Source: an uncultured Clostridia bacterium (GTDB lineage Bacteria; Bacillota_I; Bacilli_A; RF39; UBA660). Taken from it: 7,621 nucleotides of DNA. Both the position numbers and the translations under genes were made by a program. This document shows, piece after piece, positions 1 to 6,272 of the stretch. The stretch spans positions 1 through 7,621 of the forward strand of contig CAMNBS010000043.1 in NCBI GenBank assembly GCA_946533175.1, given 5' to 3'. The first letter of the stretch is position 1. The number at the start of each line of letters is the position of its first letter. A model generated the notes under the pieces. That model saw nothing but the letters and a program-made list of their open reading frames with translations, was not told where the DNA came from and made no database searches.

Positions 1-1220
1 GTATCAGGAATTGGACTATTTTTCATTACTACTTTATCAGCAGTTCCATCACTCTTAACTGTGAAGCTGATTTTTTCTTTTGATAATACAAATCCTTCTG
101 GAGCAATAGTTTCTTCTAGAGTATATTTACCAGGACTTAATTTAACTTTGTGAGTCGTACTTGTACTTGTCCATTCTTCAACGATTTCTTCTTTATCATT
201 ACGAATTACTAAATGAGCACCAGCAAGTTCTTTATTATTAGTAATATCTATTTTACTAATTTCTACTTGATTATCATTTACATAATTAAAATGTGCTTTA
301 GCTGTTTTAGTGATTGTTTCAGGAACTACAACAGTATAAAGTACTTTTTGTTTAGAAAAAGATTCAGGTTTATAACGATAAACTTTATAAGTTGTAGCAG
401 AGATTGATACTGTAATATCAATATTAACGGTGTCAGTTCCATTAACTTTAATTAAAAATCTTTCTCCCTTTTTAAAAGTTGTTTTTTCCTTACCATCAGT
501 ACCAATAACTGTAGCATTCTTTGTATCAACATTAACCGTATATGTATCAACACCACTTATTGTAACTGTAACTGGATCAGATATTAAATATCCGTTTTTA
601 GAAGTTAATGTACTATTAACAGTGCTTAAGCTAATACTATAAGTTGTTGTTGTGCCTTTATCATGAGCTTCTTTAGCTCCTTTATATAATTTATATGCTG
701 CATTAGCAATTTTAACTTGCTTAGAATTTGGATATTCTGATCCATAGAAACGATATAATTGATTTCCATTACGATCAATTAATGTTCCAGCAACTTTATC
801 AGAGTTAGCATATCCATATACAACATAAGCATACATCCAGTGCGCTACTTGAGTAACATAATAGTTCTCATCGTCGTCACCTTCTTCGTATGGTTTAGCA
901 TTCGGAAAACCATTTAATGCTAAATAAACATATCCAGGATCAGTTAATTCACCATCAAATAATAATGTTTCACGTCCTAGTGAATCTTTTTGAGGTTCAA
1001 TACAGTAAACATAACCATTTTTAGTTTGTTTTACATAAGCCCCAATTTGTCCTCCTGACATATCACCGAAAATGTATTTTACTTCACGATTAGATGTAAT
1101 CGTAATCGCATCAGGCATACCATTTTCAGCGGCATTAACTGTATCACTACTTATAAAGGCAACAAAAAGCGTAGCTAAAACAATTAATGAAATAAAAATT
1201 TTGTTCAAATACTTATTCAT
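1..1220 (-). CDS. Secreted surface adhesin with thioester (TQXA/TED) and CnaB/SpaA domains, 5' part
   Basis: The first 406 residues are read from the minus strand; the frame is still open at the left edge, so the C-terminus (more repeats and a sorting signal would be expected) is missing. Residues 1-30 form a signal peptide: a Lys-containing start, a hydrophobic core at about 8-23, and a likely cut at VNA|AE. Residues 45-185 look like a thioester domain: the Cys of YVYCIEP (C73) and the Gln of VTQVAHW (Q124, a literal TQXA motif) are the pair expected to form the internal Cys-Gln thioester used by Gram-positive adhesins to bind host surfaces covalently. Residues 193-315 are Thr/Val-rich beta sheet. 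Residues 318-402 are a CnaB/SpaA fold with the isopeptide trio: Lys323 in ISKID, Glu370 in YTLEETIAPEGF and Asn401 in the last strand. The ATG follows GAGGGGG at 1228-1234, seven bases away. The domains are seen; the adhesive role is inferred from the family. The host ligand is unknown. Confidence 0.9.
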   Translation of the reverse strand, partial: MNKYLNKIFISLIVLATLFVAFISSDTVNAAENGMPDAITITSNREVKYIFGDMSGGQIGAYVKQTKNGYVYCIEPQKDSLGRETLLFDGELTDPGYVYLALNGFPNAKPYEEGDDDENYYVTQVAHWMYAYVVYGYANSDKVAGTLIDRNGNQLYRFYGSEYPNSKQVKIANAAYKLYKGAKEAHDKGTTTTYSISLSTVNSTLTSKNGYLISDPVTVTISGVDTYTVNVDTKNATVIGTDGKEKTTFKKGERFLIKVNGTDTVNIDITVSISATTYKVYRYKPESFSKQKVLYTVVVPETITKTAKAHFNYVNDNQVEISKIDITNNKELAGAHLVIRNDKEEIVEEWTSTSTTHKVKLSPGKYTLEETIAPEGFVLSKEKISFTVKSDGTADKVVMKNSPIPD

Positions 1221-1253
1221 ATTCTATCCCCCTCAATGCAATAAGCGAGTACT

Positions 1254-1282
1254 ATAATAACATAATTTGCTCAAAAAAGCAA
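1254..1282 (-). promoter_or_regulatory. Sigma-A-type promoter of the thioester adhesin gene
   Basis: Read on the minus strand, TTGCTT (1277-1282) is followed after 17 bases by TATTAT (1254-1259). Transcription would start near 1247, giving a leader of about 27 bases that contains the GAGGGGG ribosome site. The -10 departs from consensus at one position, so moderate strength is expected. Confidence 0.6.
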
Positions 1283-1365
1283 GAAAAATCGTTATTAATT
1301 GCACCGTAAATGTAAAAATGTGTTAATTATGGTAATTCTCTCTTAAATATATTATTAATTTAGTC

Positions 1366-1381
1366 CTTTTAGAACTTTTAG
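1366..1381 (+). repeat. Short direct repeat next to the prepilin promoter
   Basis: CTTTTAG occurs twice, at 1366-1372 and 1375-1381, separated by AA. The second copy ends four bases before the -35 box of the prepilin promoter. Tandem 7-mers just upstream of a -35 box are a usual layout for an activator site, but the 9-base period and the AT-rich background make chance possible. Confidence 0.35.
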
Positions 1382-1384
1382 GTG

Positions 1385-1414
1385 TTGAATTAATTATTAA
1401 TTGGATGATATAAT
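1385..1414 (+). promoter_or_regulatory. Extended -10 promoter of the prepilin gene
   Basis: TTGAAT (1385-1390), an 18-base spacer, then a perfect TATAAT (1409-1414) preceded by TG at the extended -10 position (1406-1407). The predicted start lies near 1421, only about 11 bases before the ATG, so the SD-like GAGGA (1421-1425) would sit at the very 5' end of the message. Confidence 0.75.
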
Positions 1415-1431
1415 ATACATGAGGATGAGAT

Positions 1432-1761
1432 ATGAATAAAAAAGGCTTTACTTTAATGGAATTATTAACGGTTTTAGTCGTCATGGTTATCATTGCGATG
1501 GTTGTCTATCCATCAGTAACAAAGATATTACAAAAGAATAGCAATGAAATGTATTCTTCCTATGAAAAAATGATGGTAGAATATGCCAAGGCTTCTAATT
1601 CTAGTGAAAGAATCATTGCATTATCGGAATTAGAAGGATTAGATAAAATAAAAGAAGAGAAGTGCGTTGGTTATGTCGATACTCTAGAAGAAAAAGCTTA
1701 TATTAAATGTTCGAATAAATATACAACCAAAGGCTATAAAGATTTAAGTGAAGAAGAATAA
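1432..1761 (+). CDS. Type IV prepilin-like protein (class III signal peptide)
   Basis: A 109-residue protein beginning with a textbook prepilin leader: MNKKG followed by FTLMELL. A prepilin peptidase (PilD/ComC family) would cut after Gly5 and N-methylate Phe6, with Glu10 as the conserved Glu+5 of the mature pilin. Residues 6-26 are the hydrophobic assembly helix, extended by an amphipathic helix to about 55. The small C-terminal part has two cysteines (C78 in KCVGYV, C93 in YIKCSN), well placed for a disulfide closing a beta hairpin, then TTKGY. The length fits minor pilins or ComGC-like pseudopilins. GAGGA lies six bases before the ATG. No pilus ATPase, platform protein or peptidase is in the window, so assembly machinery must be elsewhere. 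The prepilin call is firm; a role in competence, secretion or adhesion cannot be chosen from this sequence. The next gene starts 27 bases after the stop, behind a terminator. Confidence 0.88.
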   Translation: MNKKGFTLMELLTVLVVMVIIAMVVYPSVTKILQKNSNEMYSSYEKMMVEYAKASNSSERIIALSELEGLDKIKEEKCVGYVDTLEEKAYIKCSNKYTTKGYKDLSEEE

Positions 1762-1775
1762 TATCTTCTTTTTTT
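1751..1775 (+). terminator. Intrinsic terminator of the prepilin gene
   Basis: AAGAAGA (1751-1757) pairs perfectly with TCTTCTT (1764-1770) around a six-base loop, followed by TTTTT. The left arm is the last codons of the prepilin gene and its TAA stop (1759-1761) lies in the loop. The stem is AT-rich and weak, so some readthrough into spoIIP is likely. Confidence 0.6.
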
Positions 1776-1788
1776 CATATATATTAGT

Positions 1789-2607
1789 ATGAAAAAATTT
1801 AAAACGAAAAGTCCTCATAAATTTAAAACCCTTTTTATTGTTTTAGAAATAATTATTTTTCTTTTATTATTTGTTTATTTAAGTTTTCAAAAATTAAATA
1901 TTAACTGTTATGATATGGTAAAAATATTATTGTCAAATTTTTCGTTCGAAAAAGAGAATTTGAATGTTGTAAAACTATATAATCTTGATTATTTAATCAA
2001 AAATATGGCTTACCAAAAGGAAGAGGAAACTTATACCAACAATAATCAATTAATTTATTTATATAATACACATGATAATGAAAGATATCAAGATGGAAGT
2101 AGTGTTATTGATGCAAGTACAATGCTAAAAAATAATTTAGAAAAATTAGGAATTAAAACTTATTTAGAAAATCAAAAAGTTAGTGATTATCAATTAACTA
2201 ATTTATCAAGCTATGATATATCAAGAAACTTCATTATGGATAGAAAAGAGAAATATTCATATTATATTGATATTCATCGGGATAGTGTTAATAATACAAC
2301 TATTGAGTTAAATAAAAAGAAATATGCTAAATTATTATTTGTTTTAGGACTGGATAATCCTAATTATCAAGAAAATAAAAAAATATTAGAGAAAATGCAC
2401 CAATATTTAGAGAATAATTATCCAGGTTTATCTAAAGGTATTTATGAAAAACAAGGGGTAGGGGTAAATGGTGTTTATAATCAAGATTTAGGAAGTAATG
2501 TTCTTTTAATAGAAATAGGGGGAGTAGAAAATAATCAAGAAGAAATCAATAATTCGACAGAAATAATTGCTTTAATGATGTATCATATGCTTGGTGATAA
2601 TAAATGA
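1789..2607 (+). CDS. spoIIP: Stage II sporulation protein P (SpoIIP), membrane-anchored cell-wall amidase/endopeptidase
   Basis: A 272-residue protein with a basic N-terminus, one membrane helix (about 14-33) and an extracellular SpoIIP domain (about 87-268). SpoIIP acts outside the mother-cell membrane, removing stem peptides from peptidoglycan together with SpoIID (and SpoIIM) so that the engulfing membrane can migrate round the forespore. Family motifs seen are IYLYNTHDNERY (His95, Glu98: first metal/catalytic motif), YYIDIHRDS (Asp161, His163, Arg164, Asp165), GLDNPNYQEN, YNQDLGSN, and LLIEIGGVENNQEE with the conserved Glu242. It is shorter than the roughly 400-residue Bacillus protein; the missing length is the linker between the membrane anchor and the enzyme domain. 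The ATG has no SD site, and transcription may come from readthrough of the prepilin promoter or from a weak sporulation-type promoter. The first ATG is kept because it is needed for the anchor. The stop overlaps the next start (ATGA). Confidence 0.92.
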   Translation: MKKFKTKSPHKFKTLFIVLEIIIFLLLFVYLSFQKLNINCYDMVKILLSNFSFEKENLNVVKLYNLDYLIKNMAYQKEEETYTNNNQLIYLYNTHDNERYQDGSSVIDASTMLKNNLEKLGIKTYLENQKVSDYQLTNLSSYDISRNFIMDRKEKYSYYIDIHRDSVNNTTIELNKKKYAKLLFVLGLDNPNYQENKKILEKMHQYLENNYPGLSKGIYEKQGVGVNGVYNQDLGSNVLLIEIGGVENNQEEINNSTEIIALMMYHMLGDNK

Positions 2608-2918
2608 AAAGAATCTGGAAAATAGGATTAGTTATTATGTTAATGCTTTATATAGGACTATATTTTACTTATCGAAATGGTTATTACGAAAGAAGAAATC
2701 AAGATAGAAGAGTTCTTACAGATGAAATGATTCTAGAATATGAAAATGATCTAAAGAATGGAGTTGATGTAACAAAAAAAGATTATATAATTGCTAAACC
2801 CAACTATGCTAATGTTTATACTCGAACATTTTTAAAAATATCTAAAAAAGTAGAGCGTCGTTTTGATCAAGTTATTAAAGCAATTATGAATTATGTTTCT
2901 AAAGCTATTGATGACTAA
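2604..2918 (+). CDS. Small single-pass membrane protein coupled to spoIIP, function unknown
   Basis: A 104-residue protein whose ATG overlaps the spoIIP TGA (ATGA, 2604-2607). GGTGAT (2593-2598), inside spoIIP and five bases upstream, is a good SD site, so translation is probably coupled. The N-terminus MKRIWK plus a helix at 5-23 is a membrane anchor or uncleaved signal; the remaining 80 residues, probably outside, are charged. They include YENDLKNGVDV (46-56), KKDY (58-61) and NYANVYTR (67-74), then an amphipathic helix to the end (75-101). No cysteines or catalytic motif are seen. It is too small and has too few membrane helices to be SpoIIM, and it does not look like SpoIID. Being locked to spoIIP suggests a helper in septal or engulfment wall processing, but that is inference from position only. 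No terminator follows; the next promoter begins five bases after the stop. Confidence 0.82.
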   Translation: MKRIWKIGLVIMLMLYIGLYFTYRNGYYERRNQDRRVLTDEMILEYENDLKNGVDVTKKDYIIAKPNYANVYTRTFLKISKKVERRFDQVIKAIMNYVSKAIDD

Positions 2919-2922
2919 AAAG

Positions 2923-2951
2923 TTGATAATTATTAATTACTATGATATAAT
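2923..2951 (+). promoter_or_regulatory. Near-consensus promoter of the HD-valS operon
   Basis: TTGATA (2923-2928), a 17-base spacer and TATAAT (2946-2951) with TG at the extended -10 position (2943-2944). The transcript would start near 2958, leaving about 39 bases before the HD start. That leader contains AGGGGG (2987-2992) and is far too short for a T-box. This is the strongest-looking promoter in the window and would supply valS. Confidence 0.85.
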
Positions 2952-2996
2952 GTTTCAGTAAATCAGGAAATTAATTATTGATTTTTAGGGGGAAAA

Positions 2997-3770
2997 ATGG
3001 ACAATTTTTTACAAATTTTTAGAGAGTATATCCATAGTAATTATGATATGAGCAATGAATTAATATGTGAAAAGTATAATCATTCAATACGAGTGGCCAT
3101 ATTAATGCAAATGTTATCGAATAAGTTAAAGTTAACAGATGAAGAATATCAAATAGCATTTTTAATTGGATTAGTTCATGATTTAGGGAGATTTAGAGAA
3201 GTAGAACGCAGTCAAAAATTTAATAATTTAAGTTTTGATCACGGGGCTTATAGTAATAAAATAATGTTTAATGATGGATTAATTGAATCTTTTAAAGTAA
3301 ATCCACGTTATTATTTAATTATACGTAAGGCGTTATATTTTCATAACAAAAAAGATTTAACAGGACCAATGACTGAGGAAGAAGAATTATTTGCTAAAAT
3401 GATTAGAGATGCTGATAAATTAGATATTCTCTATATAAGATCACTTAAAAAGCATCTTCTTTTAGATAGTGAACCAACCGAAAAAGTTAAGGAAGATTTT
3501 CTCCATGATAGAAGCATTGACTTACATGACATGAAATTAAAAGGAAAAGCTGACTCTATTTTATTGTATTTATCGTTTATTAAAGATTTATATTTCGATG
3601 AATCATATGAATTAGCTGTAATTCTTGGTTTTTTACATGATATATTAAATATTATTGATGTTAAAGAAGGCTATGAAGATTTATATAGAGAATTAATAGC
3701 TAAAGTTGAAGAAAGAGGTAAGAAGGATGCAAGAATCAAAGTACGATCACTTGAAAGTAGAGGAAAATAA
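2997..3770 (+). CDS. HD-domain metal-dependent phosphohydrolase, uncharacterised
   Basis: A 257-residue soluble protein with an HD fold. Metal-site residues in order: His29 (YNHSIRV), His61-Asp62 (GLVHDLGRF), His82 (FDHGAYS), His116 (YFHNKKD) and Asp138/Asp140 in IRDADKLDIL. The extra histidines between HD and the last Asp suggest a two-metal site, as in HD enzymes that cut phosphate mono- or diesters of nucleotides. The substrate cannot be read from sequence. AGGGGG lies four bases before the ATG. The 3' end overlaps the start of valS by 44 bases in the +1 frame, and residues 244-257 are made of this overlap, giving a Lys/Arg-rich tail (KKDARIKVRSLESRGK). The tight link with valS suggests co-expression; whether the enzyme works on tRNA-charging by-products or on unrelated nucleotides is open. 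The HD call is firm, the function is not. Confidence 0.88.
   Translation: MDNFLQIFREYIHSNYDMSNELICEKYNHSIRVAILMQMLSNKLKLTDEEYQIAFLIGLVHDLGRFREVERSQKFNNLSFDHGAYSNKIMFNDGLIESFKVNPRYYLIIRKALYFHNKKDLTGPMTEEEELFAKMIRDADKLDILYIRSLKKHLLLDSEPTEKVKEDFLHDRSIDLHDMKLKGKADSILLYLSFIKDLYFDESYELAVILGFLHDILNIIDVKEGYEDLYRELIAKVEERGKKDARIKVRSLESRGK
3713..3718 (+). promoter_or_regulatory. valS: Ribosome binding site that sets the valS start
   Basis: AAGAGG ends eight bases before ATG 3727, inside the HD gene. It favours this ATG over an in-frame TTG at 3706, which lies upstream of the SD itself and has no SD of its own. Confidence 0.75.
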
Positions 3771-6258
3771 ATATCAAAAATGGCTAGAAAAAGGTTATTT
3801 TAAAGCTGAAGAAACAAATCTTAAAAAGCCTTTTTGTATTGTTTTACCACCGCCTAATGTTACGGGAGTATTACATTTGGGTCATGCCTGGGATGTAACA
3901 TTACAAGATATTATTATTCGTTACAAAAAAATGGAAGGTTATGACACCTTGTGGCTTCCTGGAATGGATCATGCTGCCATTGCTACCGAAGCAAAGGTTG
4001 TTAAAAGACTTAAAGATCAAGGAATTAATAAATATGAATATGGACGAGAAGCATTTATTAATGAATGTTGGAAATGGACAAAGGAACATGCTGATATAAT
4101 CCGAGAACAATGGGCTAAATTAGGTATTGCGCTTGATTATTCGAAAGAACGCTTTACACTTGACGACGGGTTATCTGAAGCGGTTAAAAAAGTTTTTGTT
4201 GACTTTTATCATGAAGGGTTAATTTACCGTGGAGAGAAAATAATTAATTGGGATCCGGTTGCTCAAACAGCTCTTTCAAATGAAGAAGTAATATATAAAG
4301 AAGAAGAAAGTGCTTTTTATCACTTGAAATATAAATTAGAGGATAGTGATGAATATCTAGATGTCGCTACAACCCGACCAGAAACCTTATTTGGTGATAC
4401 TGCCGTAGCTGTTAATGAAAAAGATAAACGTTATCAAAAATTTGTTGGTAAAAACGTTATTTTACCACTTGTTGGTCGTAAAATACCTGTTATTACTGAT
4501 GAACATGCTGATATGGAAAAGGGTACAGGTTGTGTTAAAATAACTCCTGCTCATGATCCTAATGACTTTGAAGTTGGTCTTCGTCATGATTTAGAACGTA
4601 TTGTTATTATGAATGATGATGCAACAATGAATGAAAATGCTGGAAAATATTCTGGTATGACAAGAGAAAAATGTCGAGAGGAAGTATTAAAAGATTTAGA
4701 AAAAGACAATCTTCTTTTAAAAATTGAACCATTAACACATGAAGTAGGTCATTCTGAAAGAACTGGGGTTATGGTTGAACCAATGATAAAAAAACAATGG
4801 TTTGTTAAAATGCGTCCTTTAGCTGATCGTGTTTTAGAAACTCAAAAAAAGAAACAAGAAAAAGTTAATTTTGTTCCATCCCGTTATGAAAAAACTATGA
4901 ACCATTGGATGGAAATAACTTATGATTGGTGTATCTCAAGACAATTATGGTGGGGTCACCGAATTCCAGCTTGGTATAAAGATGATGAAATATATGTTGG
5001 AATGGTTCCACCAAAAGGTGAGGGATGGATTCAAGATGATGATGTTCTTGATACCTGGTTTTCGAGTGCTTTATGGCCTTTCGCTACATTAGGTTGGCCT
5101 AATAATACTCCATTATTAAATAGATATTATCCGAATAGTTGTTTAGTAACTGGTTATGACATTATTCCTTTTTGGGTTAATCGAATGACTTTTCAAGGAG
5201 AGAAGTTACTTGGTAAACGTCCTTTTGAAACATGTTTAATACATGGACTTATTCGTGATAAACAAGGAAGAAAATTTTCAAAAAGTCTAGGTAATGGTAT
5301 TGATCCATTTGATATGGTTCAAGAATATGGTGCTGATGCTCTTCGATATTATTTAGCATGTGATGTTGCCCCTGGTACAGATATGCGTTTTGATGAAGAT
5401 AAAATTAAAGCCGCTTGGAATTATCTTAATAAAATATGGAATGCCTCACGTTTTGTTTTAATTAACATTCAAGACTTACAAAAGATTGATTTAAAAGATA
5501 TTAAACCAATGGATAAATGGATTCTTACTAAATTTGAAAAAATGCTTCATGAAACAACTAAGTTTATGAATAAATATGAGTTTAATAACGCTGGTAATGC
5601 TATTTATGAATTCAGCTGGAATTATTTCTGTGATTATTATATTGAGATGGCAAAGTATTCTTTAGATAGTATTAGTACTAAATCTACATTATGCTTTATT
5701 TTGACAAATATATTAAAAATGCTCCAACCATTTGTTCCTTATATAGCGGATGAAATATATTCTAAATTACCTGTTCGTGACAGTGAAGATATTATGATAT
5801 CATCATATCCTAAATACAGCAAAAAATATCTTTATCCTGATGAGGAAGAAGAAATTGATGATGTCATTGAATTTATTAAAAGCTTCCGTAATATTAAAGC
5901 CGAAAATAATATAGCTAAAGATGCAAAAGTTATGTTTGATACTCTAGGTGAATATGATTTAATTATTCAAATGCTAAAATTAAAAGATAATCTTATTCAT
6001 GAACCTTTAAAGATAAAATCTTATAAAGTTATTTCAAAAAGAATTAAAGCTACAATCTTTTTTGAAAAAATCGAAACAGAAGAGGATAAAGTAATAAGAG
6101 AAAATCAAATTAAAGCCTTACAAGATTCTATATCTCGTCGGGAAAAACTATTAGCTAATGAAAATTATGTTAATAAAGCTCCATCTAAAATAGTTGAGAT
6201 GGATCGTCAAAAATTAGTTGAAGAAAAGAAAAAATTAGAAGAATTATTAAAAGGATGA
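3727..6258 (+). CDS. valS: Valyl-tRNA synthetase
   Basis: An 843-residue class I synthetase that joins valine to tRNA-Val in the cytoplasm and edits mischarged threonine. In order: the ATP-binding HIGH motif as HLGHA (50-54) after PPPNVTG; the CP1 editing domain (about 185-345) with TTRPETLFGD (215-224) and TPAHDPNDFEVG (273-284, editing Asp277); WCISRQLWWGHRIP (401-414) and LDTWFSSALWPF of the catalytic core; the KMSKS loop as KFSKS (516-520) with Phe for the usual Met; the anticodon-binding helical domain (about 560-710); and a C-terminal coiled-coil tRNA-binding arm (about 780-843) with the family signature ANENYVNKAPSKIV. Length and all domains are normal for bacterial ValRS, so the gene is intact. 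The start at ATG 3727 follows an SD and places MQESKYDHLKVE at the N-terminus. It is second in an operon with the HD gene and has no T-box upstream. TGA lies in the following terminator. Confidence 0.98.
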   Translation: MQESKYDHLKVEENKYQKWLEKGYFKAEETNLKKPFCIVLPPPNVTGVLHLGHAWDVTLQDIIIRYKKMEGYDTLWLPGMDHAAIATEAKVVKRLKDQGINKYEYGREAFINECWKWTKEHADIIREQWAKLGIALDYSKERFTLDDGLSEAVKKVFVDFYHEGLIYRGEKIINWDPVAQTALSNEEVIYKEEESAFYHLKYKLEDSDEYLDVATTRPETLFGDTAVAVNEKDKRYQKFVGKNVILPLVGRKIPVITDEHADMEKGTGCVKITPAHDPNDFEVGLRHDLERIVIMNDDATMNENAGKYSGMTREKCREEVLKDLEKDNLLLKIEPLTHEVGHSERTGVMVEPMIKKQWFVKMRPLADRVLETQKKKQEKVNFVPSRYEKTMNHWMEITYDWCISRQLWWGHRIPAWYKDDEIYVGMVPPKGEGWIQDDDVLDTWFSSALWPFATLGWPNNTPLLNRYYPNSCLVTGYDIIPFWVNRMTFQGEKLLGKRPFETCLIHGLIRDKQGRKFSKSLGNGIDPFDMVQEYGADALRYYLACDVAPGTDMRFDEDKIKAAWNYLNKIWNASRFVLINIQDLQKIDLKDIKPMDKWILTKFEKMLHETTKFMNKYEFNNAGNAIYEFSWNYFCDYYIEMAKYSLDSISTKSTLCFILTNILKMLQPFVPYIADEIYSKLPVRDSEDIMISSYPKYSKKYLYPDEEEEIDDVIEFIKSFRNIKAENNIAKDAKVMFDTLGEYDLIIQMLKLKDNLIHEPLKIKSYKVISKRIKATIFFEKIETEEDKVIRENQIKALQDSISRREKLLANENYVNKAPSKIVEMDRQKLVEEKKKLEELLKG

Positions 6259-6272
6259 CAACATCCTTTTTT
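6249..6272. terminator. Terminator between convergent valS and DUF3792 genes, likely bidirectional
   Basis: AAAAGGATG (6249-6257) pairs perfectly with CATCCTTTT (6262-6270) around ACAA, followed by TT on the plus strand. On the minus strand the same hairpin is followed by a short T-run (TTTT within the stem arm) and AT-rich sequence, so it can serve both genes. The valS TGA (6256-6258) is at the stem-loop junction, and the stop of the opposite gene (6271-6273) abuts the other arm. Confidence 0.82.

Noticed and set aside
213..1257. Several plus-strand open frames of 60-70 codons opposite the adhesin
   Set aside because: They lie antisense to a long minus-strand frame with clear signal peptide, thioester and CnaB motifs, have no SD sites and have low-complexity hydrophobic translations.
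2960..2984. AAATCA/TGATTT hairpin in the HD-valS leader as a riboswitch or attenuator
   Set aside because: Only six AT-rich pairs around a 13-base loop; too small and weak, and no T-box or riboswitch core is present.
3706..3726. TTG as the valS start (seven extra residues)
   Set aside because: The extra codons contain the SD for ATG 3727, and the TTG has no SD of its own.
3901..4110. Minus-strand open frame inside valS
   Set aside because: It is a shadow of the conserved ValRS catalytic domain, with no SD or family resemblance.
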